Below, in pieces: positions 6,249 through 12,935 of a DNA stretch of 12,935 nt. A model generated the notes under the pieces. That model saw only the letters and a program-made list of their open reading frames with translations. It was not told the DNA's origin and did not search any database. Positions within the stretch are counted from its first letter, which is position 1; the number at the start of each line of letters is the position of its first letter. Position numbers and translations under genes: made by a program. Source of the DNA: Firmicutes bacterium CAG:582 (GTDB lineage: Bacteria; Bacillota_I; Bacilli_A; RF39; UBA660); assembly GCA_000435515.1 (NCBI GenBank), contig FR884174.1:24551-37485 (forward strand). Reading direction: 5' to 3'.

Positions 6249-6941
6249 ATGGAAGAAATTAGTAAAGATTTAATTTCTAATGGAATGAATATTAATACAT
6301 ATAATTTGTTATTTGATGACATTAACAATAAAATATCGGATAAAAAAGGCAGTTGTGAAAGTCTTAATGCTTTGTGTGTAATTAGTAAATTCACCAAATT
6401 TGATGATATAAAGATATACTGTTTAATGGCTGGAATGTATGAAACCATTGATGATTATGATTTTAGAACAATTAGTTGGAGTGATGAACTTAATTCTTTT
6501 ATATATCAAAAAGGAAATTTTAAAATACCATTTAATCTATTATCGGATTTTATGACACATGAAGATGTTAAAAAAGAATTAACGTCGGATGAAAGACTTC
6601 ATAAATGTCATGAAAAATCTATTCTATTAGCTAGCATATATCCAAATTTTAGAATAATTACCGGATACGTATATTTAGAAAAACAAAGAATGTTACACTC
6701 TGTCATTGAATATGATGATAATGAAGAAACTATTATTCTTGATTGGACTAAAAACCTTAGAATGTTAAAAGAAGATTACATAAGATTAACTAATTTAAGA
6801 GTTATAGAAACTATTGAAGGCTATGATGTAAAAAATGATATAACAGGTCCAATTATTCAAATGGGAATGGATTTTAAAACATACTGTGCATTTAGACCAG
6901 AAATTGTTAAGGAGTTAAAAAAGAATAATAGCATTTTCTAA
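6249..6941 (+). CDS. Transglutaminase-like (papain-fold) protein with Cys-His-Asp triad
   Basis: The product is 230 residues from ATG 6249, preceded by GAGGGGTG, with an upstream promoter that excludes earlier starts. Residues about 115-170 carry a transglutaminase/papain-like core: C120 in RLHKCHEKSILLA, H150 in RMLHSVIEY and D165 in IILDWTKN, in the order and spacing of a Cys-His-Asp catalytic triad. Residues 1-110 precede the core and are not recognised. There is no signal peptide or membrane helix, so the protein is probably cytoplasmic, unlike many secreted bacterial transglutaminase-like proteins. It may act as a cysteine peptidase, amidase or crosslinking enzyme, or as an inactive homologue; the substrate is unknown. 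The next gene follows 17 bases later and is probably co-transcribed. The family call is from motif pattern only. Confidence 0.6.
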   Translation: MEEISKDLISNGMNINTYNLLFDDINNKISDKKGSCESLNALCVISKFTKFDDIKIYCLMAGMYETIDDYDFRTISWSDELNSFIYQKGNFKIPFNLLSDFMTHEDVKKELTSDERLHKCHEKSILLASIYPNFRIITGYVYLEKQRMLHSVIEYDDNEETIILDWTKNLRMLKEDYIRLTNLRVIETIEGYDVKNDITGPIIQMGMDFKTYCAFRPEIVKELKKNNSIF

Positions 6942-6958
6942 TTAATAAAGGAGAATAT

Positions 6959-7426
6959 ATGGAAAAATTATATGGATTAGATACTAATGATATTCTTTTA
7001 CCAAATTTAGTGATTCCTAGTTTAACAGATAAGGAATTAGAAAAAATTTATAGACAATTAAAACCCATAGCAACAGTTGACGAAATAAAATATTATTTAA
7101 AGGAATATTCTTTACAACAATTACGTTACTATTCGTATATGCAAGATTTTGCTTCCTCAATAAGTGAAAGATTAGATTCATCTTTAATTGATCCAATTGA
7201 TGAATTTATTTGCCTTCATAAATTTCATTATTATGGATCATTTACTCCTACAATAGCAGAAGTATTATCTCAAGTACCTGAACATTTAATTGATGATTCG
7301 AATGCATTTGAAATTGTTGAATATCCAACAAAAATGGCTGATGTAGCTAGGTATTTTGAAGCATTTGAAAAAGGATATCATCTTTCTAAAGTTAGAACAT
7401 ATAAGATAAAAAATGAAAATATCTAA
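6959..7426 (+). CDS. Protein of unknown function, second gene of the transglutaminase-like operon
   Basis: The product is 155 residues from ATG 6959, with a strong AAAGGAG site (6947-6953) directly after the stop of the preceding gene. It is soluble-looking, without signal peptide or membrane helix. A helical N-terminal half (about 20-75, including DKELEKIYRQLKP) is followed by a region with several His and aromatic residues (CLHKFHYYGSFTP, about 85-97). I do not recognise a family or catalytic motif. Being co-transcribed with the Cys-His-Asp protein, it could be its partner, substrate or regulator, but nothing in the sequence decides between these. No clear terminator follows before the next promoter at 7482. 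Confidence 0.7.
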   Translation: MEKLYGLDTNDILLPNLVIPSLTDKELEKIYRQLKPIATVDEIKYYLKEYSLQQLRYYSYMQDFASSISERLDSSLIDPIDEFICLHKFHYYGSFTPTIAEVLSQVPEHLIDDSNAFEIVEYPTKMADVARYFEAFEKGYHLSKVRTYKIKNENI

Positions 7427-7481
7427 CTTTTGGTAATTTATAGTATTTCTTCCTTTTTTTGACTTTATTTTTATAAATCAA

Positions 7482-7510
7482 TTGTAAATTAGTTTTTTAT
7501 ATGCTATAGT
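7482..7510 (+). promoter_or_regulatory. Promoter of the 683-residue membrane protein gene
   Basis: TTGTAA (7482-7487), a 17-base spacer and TATAGT (7505-7510) with extended TGC upstream. The start near 7517 leaves a leader of about 17 bases with AGAGGAG (7519-7525). Confidence 0.65.
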
Positions 7511-7533
7511 CAAAATATAGAGGAGAGTTTGAT

Positions 7534-9585
7534 ATGAACGAAGAAAATAATGTTAATTCTAATGAAGAAAATAACTCATTAGAAACAAGCAATACTGAAT
7601 CACCTGAAACAGTTAATGTTGAAACAAAAACAGTTACTACAGTTGAAGAAGTAAAATCAGAAGCAACAGAGAACAAACAAGAAAATAAAGATTTGTTTTT
7701 AGGACTTATTGATAAGACTAAACTAATCAAAATATTATGTGCAATTGCAGTTGTATTATTGATTGCACTTATAATTAAAATTTTTGTATTTAAACCAGGA
7801 ACTTCCAAAAATGGTGTAAGTAAACTATTAGATACAAAATATGACTCAATATCATGTATAGACTACGACTGTAATGGATTCATGGCAATTGAGGGAGATA
7901 AATTAACAAAATACAAAGTTGTTTTATTCAATGTTGATGGTGAGAAAGTAGCTGATTATAAAGAGGTTTACAATGCTAATTTAAAAGAAACAGAAGTACC
8001 TTATGCAATTGGAAAAGATTTTTATTTAACATCAATTACAAGTTTAAGCAAGTTAAGTGCAAGTGGATATAACATGAAGAATAAAAAAGGAAAAGTAATT
8101 TATTCTTCAGAAAAGTCTATTGAATTATTAAATAATTATTTAGTAATTACTACTGATAAAGAAACAAGTAAAAAAATTATTGTTGATAAAAAAGGAAAAG
8201 TTTTATATAGCAATATAAGTGATTATGAATCATATTTCAATGGAAAAATCATTGAAATAGAAATTGATAACACATATGCTTTGTTAAATGAATTAGGAGA
8301 GAAATTCTTAAGCGATTATTCTATTTCTAAAATTGTTAAAGATGAAGATGAAAAATACTTATATGCTGTAGTAAAAAATGAAAAAGACAAAGTATATAAT
8401 TATTTTGATTTATTAAAAGCCAAAGTAGTAGGAGATAGTTTTAGTAGTTATTCTGCCGGAGATGAAGTTGGAACACTTGTTATAACTAAAAAAGAAAATG
8501 AAAAAAGTGTTAAATATCTATTAACTAAAGATGGAAAACAAACTAAACTTGAAACAGAGGAAACAACAACCTCAAGTGATGGTTTTTATAAAGATTTTAA
8601 AGACAAAGTAGATACAGACACTTATAGCATTTTTAGTGGTAGTCTTTATTCAAAAGATCAAGAAAATATTATTGTTAACAATAAAGTAGAAAAATCAATG
8701 GGTGTATACAATGTAAACACTAAAGAATATAAAGAATTATATAAATATGCTCAAGATAAATCATACTTTTATTCAAGTGTATATAATGTAAAAAATTCTG
8801 ATGAAAATGGTTTAGTTTTAAGATTTATTTGTACAACTTCATGTGACCAAAATGAATCATTAGTCTATGATGTAAAAAATAATAAAGAACTATATCGTTA
8901 TGAAGGAGAAAATCACATAACAAGTTATGCAGAATATGAAAATGGTTACAAAGTTATCGGTTTATCCAATTCAACTGATAAGTATACAGTTTTAGATAAA
9001 GATAATAAAAATCTATATTCTTCAAAAAAAGTGGTATTAATTCTTGATTCTGAATTAGTATTAGGAGATAAACCATCATATTCAGCAATACTTTACTCTT
9101 CAAAAGATAATAAAGTTATAAATGAAAATACTGTATCCATTATTGATGACTATAAAAATATGCTTTATAAATATAGTGATGAAACAAATACATATATTCT
9201 AGATAAAGATGGAAAAGAAATTATTAAAGTAAATAAAAATGATTATCTAAAAAATATTGATAATTATTATATCTATATAGCAAATAATAAAATAAATATC
9301 TATGACATAGATAAAAATAAAACTAATTCTTATACAATGAAAGATTCTGAAAAGATGAATGATGCTAGCGGATCGATGATTTCACCATATAAGCAAACTT
9401 TAGTTATAAATAATAGTACTGAAAAGTATGTTAAAGTAATTAACTTTAATGGAAAAGTACTTAAAAAGATAGATAATGTTGAATTATCAAAATTTAAAAC
9501 AAATGATGAAGCAGAAAAAGCATTCTTAATTGTTAAAAAAACTAAAAACAATAAAGATTTATATGGATTATATGTATACCAATAA
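7534..9585 (+). CDS. Large single-pass membrane protein with beta-rich, possibly propeller-like ectodomain
   Basis: The product has 683 residues. Residues 1-60 are an acidic, Asn/Glu/Thr-rich cytoplasmic segment. Residues about 65-86 are a membrane helix flanked by Lys, without a cleavage site, so it is a signal anchor with the large C-terminal part outside. The ectodomain (about 90-683) repeats short units of beta strands around D-x-x-GK turns (for example VDKKGKVLYS, LTKDGKQTKL, LDKDGKEIIK, NFNGKVLKK), which suggests a beta-propeller or similar repeat fold; I cannot count blades reliably. The only Cys in the ectodomain found by eye are two close pairs, C108/C113 and C433/C437, candidates for disulfides. 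There is no LPXTG motif. It is transcribed alone, with a clear promoter and terminator. Function unknown; sensing or binding at the envelope is a guess. Confidence 0.75.
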   Translation: MNEENNVNSNEENNSLETSNTESPETVNVETKTVTTVEEVKSEATENKQENKDLFLGLIDKTKLIKILCAIAVVLLIALIIKIFVFKPGTSKNGVSKLLDTKYDSISCIDYDCNGFMAIEGDKLTKYKVVLFNVDGEKVADYKEVYNANLKETEVPYAIGKDFYLTSITSLSKLSASGYNMKNKKGKVIYSSEKSIELLNNYLVITTDKETSKKIIVDKKGKVLYSNISDYESYFNGKIIEIEIDNTYALLNELGEKFLSDYSISKIVKDEDEKYLYAVVKNEKDKVYNYFDLLKAKVVGDSFSSYSAGDEVGTLVITKKENEKSVKYLLTKDGKQTKLETEETTTSSDGFYKDFKDKVDTDTYSIFSGSLYSKDQENIIVNNKVEKSMGVYNVNTKEYKELYKYAQDKSYFYSSVYNVKNSDENGLVLRFICTTSCDQNESLVYDVKNNKELYRYEGENHITSYAEYENGYKVIGLSNSTDKYTVLDKDNKNLYSSKKVVLILDSELVLGDKPSYSAILYSSKDNKVINENTVSIIDDYKNMLYKYSDETNTYILDKDGKEIIKVNKNDYLKNIDNYYIYIANNKINIYDIDKNKTNSYTMKDSEKMNDASGSMISPYKQTLVINNSTEKYVKVINFNGKVLKKIDNVELSKFKTNDEAEKAFLIVKKTKNNKDLYGLYVYQ

Positions 9586-9586
9586 G

Positions 9587-9614
9587 ATATCAAAAGAAAT
9601 TTTGATATTTTTTT
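9587..9614 (+). terminator. Rho-independent terminator of the 683-residue protein gene
   Basis: ATATCAAAA (9587-9595), loop GAAA, and TTTTGATAT (9600-9608) form a 9-bp stem followed by T. It begins two bases after the stop codon. Confidence 0.8.
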
Positions 9615-9629
9615 CTTTATAAGGAACAA

Positions 9630-9658
9630 TTTACATCTTAAAATATCCATGTTATAAT
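9630..9658 (+). promoter_or_regulatory. Promoter of the PAS-receiver-HD-GYP-like gene
   Basis: TTTACA (9630-9635), a 17-base spacer and TATAAT (9653-9658) in the extended form TGTTATAAT. The start is predicted near 9665, giving a leader of about 20 bases with AAGGAT (9669-9674) ahead of ATG 9685. Confidence 0.75.
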
Positions 9659-9684
9659 TAAATATAGTAAGGATAGGGATAAAA

Positions 9685-11331
9685 ATGAATGAAACTGGAT
9701 TAATTGAACAAGTATCAAGAATTATAAATGCCAATTATTCAAATATTTATGTAATAGATATTATAGATGACAAAGTATATCGTTTTGATTTTACAATAAG
9801 CAATAGTTTAGTGATTAAAGAAGTAACTACTTATACTGATTTTATAGAAATTGCAAAAAGATTTGTAAATTCAAATGATTTATCAACTTATTTTGATGCT
9901 TTATCAATAAGCAAATTGGAATTAGAAAGTCAAAGAGGCACTAGTGAAACTAAGATAAAATATCGTAAGTTATGTGAAACTGGCGAATATAAATGGTTTG
10001 TTAACATAATTAATTATCTACCATATGAAGGTAAAAAACTAATTTTTATGATGAGTGAAGATATCAGTAATAGACTTACAGATATTGAAAGTGAAAATGA
10101 TAAACTTGAAACAGAAGTAACAGACTATAAAAAAAGATTAGACAGAGAAAATAAAAGTATAAGTGATGCGATTTATTTAATCAATCATGCTCTTGAAACT
10201 AGCAATGGAAGTGAACAAACAAAAAGATATATTAATTCAGTATTCAATAAAGTAACCGAGGATCATCCTGAGCTTAATAAAGCTATATTAAATAGAATGG
10301 CTGAAGTAACAAGCTATAGAAAACCATCTATATTAATAGTTGATGATTCTTCAATTATAAGAAATTCTTTAAAAAGAATATTTTCTAATGACTATGAAAT
10401 TTTAATTGCTAAAAATGGATTAGAAGCTATAAGTATTATTACGGAAAATGTTTTATCAAGTAATATGAATATGTCTAAAGAAAATATTGTTGGTATGCTT
10501 CTAGATCTAGTGATGCCTGAATCAGACGGATTTGAAGTTCTTGAATTTATGAAAGCAAATGATTTATTCAATAGAATCCCTGTTGCTATTATAAGTGGAG
10601 ATGAAACTCGAGAAACAAGAAAAAGAGTATACCAATATGAGATTGTTGATATGCTTGAAAAACCATTTAACACAGAAAATATTCGTAGAAGATTTGGTAA
10701 AATAGTTAATCTCTATCAATCAAGTAATAACTTACAAAACATTGTAGAAGTTCAAAATGAAGAATTAAAAACAGTAAATGATAATAAATCATTAGAACTA
10801 ATTATAAATAAAATAATAACTAATATAGAAACTTCAAAAGAATCTATGTTATTAAAAAAAGTTGTTAAATTATTAAGTGATGCTTTAGCAAGCAAATATC
10901 CAAAATATAATTTGGATTCTAAAAAAATAGATAATATTGTTAAGTCATGCGCATTATATAATGTTGGATCAATCGCGATATCCAAAGATTCCGTTATTAC
11001 AAGTGATTCTATAAAAGAAGAAATTGAATATGGAAATGTTTTATTAAAAAATTATATTAAAGATGAAGCTCATTTAAAAGTTGCCTCAAATATAGTTAAC
11101 TATAGTTTTGAAATGTATAATGGAAGTGGTTATCCAAACGCTTTAAAAGAAAATGATATTCCAATAGAAGCACAACTTACAAGTATTTCAGTAAGAATAG
11201 TTCAATATTCATTAAATAAATCATTCAATATAGCAATAAAAAATATACTAATGGTTGAAGATAAGAAATACAATCCAGATATTTTAGATGTTATTAAAGA
11301 TATGAAAAAAGAACTAAAAGACTTGTTCTAG
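9685..11331 (+). CDS. PAS-like / receiver / degenerate HD-GYP signalling protein
   Basis: This is a soluble 548-residue protein. Residues about 1-128 look like a PAS-type sensor (ending YKWFVNIINYLPYEGKKLIFMM). Residues 129-160 form a likely coiled coil. Residues about 214-345 are a response-regulator receiver with all key residues: acidic pair D220-D221, phosphoacceptor D274 (LLDLVMPESDG), S304 and K326 (EKPF). Residues about 365-548 resemble an HD-GYP domain: ALYNVGSIAI matches the usual LLHDIGKI, and YNGSGYP at 478-484 keeps the GYP. The HD doublet is Y425-N426, the next His position is E446, and the HH pair before GYP is S474-F475, so the metal ligands of a c-di-GMP phosphodiesterase are gone. 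I infer a phosphorylation-controlled, non-catalytic output, perhaps nucleotide- or partner-binding. No histidine kinase is adjacent. Confidence 0.8.
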   Translation: MNETGLIEQVSRIINANYSNIYVIDIIDDKVYRFDFTISNSLVIKEVTTYTDFIEIAKRFVNSNDLSTYFDALSISKLELESQRGTSETKIKYRKLCETGEYKWFVNIINYLPYEGKKLIFMMSEDISNRLTDIESENDKLETEVTDYKKRLDRENKSISDAIYLINHALETSNGSEQTKRYINSVFNKVTEDHPELNKAILNRMAEVTSYRKPSILIVDDSSIIRNSLKRIFSNDYEILIAKNGLEAISIITENVLSSNMNMSKENIVGMLLDLVMPESDGFEVLEFMKANDLFNRIPVAIISGDETRETRKRVYQYEIVDMLEKPFNTENIRRRFGKIVNLYQSSNNLQNIVEVQNEELKTVNDNKSLELIINKIITNIETSKESMLLKKVVKLLSDALASKYPKYNLDSKKIDNIVKSCALYNVGSIAISKDSVITSDSIKEEIEYGNVLLKNYIKDEAHLKVASNIVNYSFEMYNGSGYPNALKENDIPIEAQLTSISVRIVQYSLNKSFNIAIKNILMVEDKKYNPDILDVIKDMKKELKDLF

Positions 11332-11358
11332 AGAAATGCAAAAAGCATTTCTTTCTTT
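11332..11358 (+). terminator. Terminator of the signalling gene
   Basis: AGAAATGC (11332-11339), a 5-A loop and GCATTTCT (11345-11352) form an 8-bp stem followed by TTCTTT. The T-run is interrupted, so some read-through to the next gene is possible. Confidence 0.65.
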
Positions 11359-11384
11359 ATTATAATAAATAGGAGTTGAAGTAT

Positions 11385-11921
11385 ATGAAAAAGAAAAAAA
11401 ATTCTTTAAATCCATTAATAATATTTTTGGCAACAATTATAATTGTTTTATCTATTATTTATGGCATATTTATAAACCCAATTAAGCAAGATAATGATTA
11501 TATAAAGGAACATTCAAAATTTGACGTACATTTTGAAAATCCACAAGCAATACTTGTTCCTGAAGAAAAAAGGTTAGATGGATTGGATTTCAATGAAAGC
11601 TCAACAACTTTATCTTTTTCTGCTTTTTTAAAACTAAATGATGTTTATGACTACACTTTAGATGTTGTTAACAATAGTGACACAAGTGTAAATTTAAATC
11701 AATTATCTATGACAAAAGCAAACGAAAATAATGGTAGTGCAGAAAATATAACTTATACACTTACATGGGATAACGGCGAAGAAATAAAAGAAACTGATAT
11801 AATTGAAAAAAACTCTAGAAGAAAGGTAACTATTCACATACAAGATGACAATGAAAAATATATAGATATTTATCAAAAATATAGTTTTACATTAAACATG
11901 AATTTTATTAAAACTAAATAA
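11385..11921 (+). CDS. Small signal-anchored surface protein of unknown function
   Basis: The product is 178 residues from ATG 11385, with AGGAG at 11371-11375; a TTG nine bases upstream overlaps that site's spacing and is less likely. Residues 1-7 are basic, and about 10-30 form one hydrophobic helix, a signal anchor or uncleaved signal peptide. The remainder is a beta-rich extracytoplasmic domain. Its middle part (TTLSFSAFLKLNDVYDYTLDV, about residues 67-87, then NNSDTSVNL) resembles, only loosely, the strand pattern of camelysin/TasA-type secreted proteins; I do not assign it to that family. The gene lies between the signalling protein and whiA. It may depend on read-through from upstream, since no strong promoter precedes it. 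Role unknown. Confidence 0.7.
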   Translation: MKKKKNSLNPLIIFLATIIIVLSIIYGIFINPIKQDNDYIKEHSKFDVHFENPQAILVPEEKRLDGLDFNESSTTLSFSAFLKLNDVYDYTLDVVNNSDTSVNLNQLSMTKANENNGSAENITYTLTWDNGEEIKETDIIEKNSRRKVTIHIQDDNEKYIDIYQKYSFTLNMNFIKTK

Positions 11922-11923
11922 TA

Positions 11924-11932
11924 TGCTATACT
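11924..11932 (+). promoter_or_regulatory. Extended -10 promoter for whiA
   Basis: TGCTATACT (TATACT at 11927-11932) lies three bases after the stop of the preceding gene and about 30 bases before the whiA ATG. No strong -35 is visible. Co-transcription with the preceding gene is the alternative. Confidence 0.45.
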
Positions 11933-11961
11933 ATTATGCAATTTAAGAAAGGAAGAAATCT

Positions 11962-12870
11962 ATGGCATCATTTACTACTCAAATAAAAGATGAAATAAGT
12001 AAAATCGAAACAAATAAGTTAGAATCTATAAGTGAATTATGTGCATTTTTAAAATATAACGATGCTATAGATGAAACTTTAACAGTAAAAACTGAAAATC
12101 CAAGTGTAGCAAGAAGAATATTTAATCTTTTAAAAAGAATTTATGGGGTAAACATAAAATTAACTATTAGAAGTCAAAAAAAATTTTTTAACAAAACTGT
12201 TTATTATTTGCATGTAAGTGAAAAAATAGATATTATCAATACTGATGTAGAAAGTATTTATAAATCTATTACTTCTTTTTCTGATGAAGAACAAGCATCT
12301 TATTTAAAAGGAGTATTTCTTGCTAATGGTTCAATAAATGATCCTAAAACTAGTAAATATCATTTAGAGTTTTTAATTAACGATGAATTAAAAGCAAAAC
12401 TTGTTGATAAATTATTAAAACATTTTAGATTCTCAAGTAAGATTTTAAAGAGAGAAAAGGGTTATATGGTTTATTTAAAACAAGCTGAAGAAATAAGTGA
12501 TTTTATTAAAATGATTGGAGCCATAACAGCGTTATTTTACTATGAAGATATACGTATTTATAGGGATCACAAAAACATGGTTAATAGATTAAATAACTGC
12601 GAACAAGCTAATGTTGAAAAGTCTTTAAAGACATGTAATGAACAAATAGAAAACATAAATTATTTAAAAGAAAATGACTTGGAATCTTTAATAGATGATA
12701 AAACAAAACTAATAATGACGTATAGACTTAAATATCCAGAGACTACAATGAATGAACTTGCAGAAATCATATCTTTAGAGACGAATATTAACATTACTAA
12801 ATCAGGAATAAATCATCATTTTAGAAAAATAAAAGAATTAGTTGAAAAAAGTAAAAATAAAGATTTGTAG
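11962..12870 (+). CDS. whiA: DNA-binding protein WhiA
   Basis: The 302-residue product is the usual length for Firmicutes WhiA. It is a DNA-binding protein linked to sporulation-septum control in Streptomyces and to division and chromosome segregation in Bacillus. The N-terminal half (about 1-190) is the LAGLIDADG-homing-endonuclease-like fold, with the diagnostic SYLKGVFLANGSINDP (113-128) and YHLEFLIN (133-140). The fold carries no endonuclease activity in this family. MVYLKQAEEISDFIKMIGA follows (169-187), then the conserved NRLNNCEQANVEKSL (208-222). The C-terminal helix-turn-helix (about 245-292) ends in the signature KSGINHHFRKI (280-290). Start ATG 11962 is preceded by AAAGGAAG. In most Firmicutes whiA follows rapZ and the yvcK-like gene; here it follows a small surface protein, so the canonical cluster is broken on this side. 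Confidence 0.95.
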   Translation: MASFTTQIKDEISKIETNKLESISELCAFLKYNDAIDETLTVKTENPSVARRIFNLLKRIYGVNIKLTIRSQKKFFNKTVYYLHVSEKIDIINTDVESIYKSITSFSDEEQASYLKGVFLANGSINDPKTSKYHLEFLINDELKAKLVDKLLKHFRFSSKILKREKGYMVYLKQAEEISDFIKMIGAITALFYYEDIRIYRDHKNMVNRLNNCEQANVEKSLKTCNEQIENINYLKENDLESLIDDKTKLIMTYRLKYPETTMNELAEIISLETNINITKSGINHHFRKIKELVEKSKNKDL

Positions 12871-12873
12871 AAG

Positions 12874-12898
12874 AAATCACCAAAAGTGATTTTTTTTT
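12874..12898 (+). terminator. Rho-independent terminator of whiA
   Basis: AAATCAC (12874-12880), loop CAAAA, and GTGATTT (12886-12892) form a 7-bp stem followed by a T-run to 12898. The last 37 bases of the window hold nothing I can identify. Confidence 0.85.
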
Positions 12899-12935
12899 GT
12901 AAACGTTAAATTTAGAGATAACGTCCCGATAAAAA

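Noticed and set aside
9330..9734. 134-codon antisense open frame on the minus strand
   Set aside because: It covers the end of one well-supported gene, a terminator, a promoter and the start of another. Similar antisense frames at 3374-3628, 6158-6448, 7497-7808, 10392-10673 and 10752-10985 are also shadows of real genes.
11361..11366. TATAAT as the -10 of the small surface-protein gene
   Set aside because: Transcription would begin at or inside the ribosome site, and there is no suitable -35.

Overview
The window is about three-quarters A+T, dense in genes, and reads like a low-GC Firmicutes-type genome, probably an uncultured Bacilli or Mycoplasmatota-neighbouring gut lineage. The lineage is inferred from composition, whiA and the style of the surface proteins, not from a marker tree. 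Tryptophan is encoded by TGG, so the standard bacterial code fits, yet no annotated gene ends in TGA.

Region by region. (1) 1-2378 is a tightly overlapping, co-directional cluster for cell-surface proteins: the 3' end of a membrane-anchored cohesin-like protein, a 475-residue protein (signal peptide, cohesin-like domain, Thr-rich linker, two cadherin-like beta-sandwich domains, membrane helix, cytoplasmic tail), and a single-pass membrane protein. (2) 2478-3217 holds an HD-domain phosphohydrolase with its own promoter and terminator, then tRNA-Arg(CCU) with an extended -10 promoter and a terminator. (3) 3278-4142 is a monocistronic DUF1835/DUF3658 protein starting at TTG. (4) 4371-6124 is the only minus-strand block. 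It encodes a KAP-type P-loop NTPase split into two frames that overlap by 40 nt at an A-run. Joined by a -1 shift it would be one protein of about 584 residues. (5) 6192-7426 is a two-gene operon: a transglutaminase-like protein with a Cys-His-Asp triad and an unrecognised 155-residue partner. A 6-bp inverted repeat spans its transcription start. (6) 7482-9614 is a monocistronic 683-residue membrane-anchored ectodomain protein, possibly a beta-propeller. (7) 9630-11358 is a PAS-like/receiver/HD-GYP-like signalling protein whose HD-GYP domain has lost its metal ligands. (8) 11385-11921 is a small signal-anchored surface protein, and 11962-12870 is whiA, without its usual upstream partners.

As a whole this is ordinary core-genome sequence (tRNA, whiA, signalling) mixed with lineage-specific surface proteins and one accessory-looking NTPase locus. 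The items most worth following up are the split KAP NTPase, the inactive HD-GYP receiver protein, and the inverted repeat at the transglutaminase-like operon. No CRISPR array, insertion sequence or phage module is visible, and no stretch over 300 bases lacks a gene.
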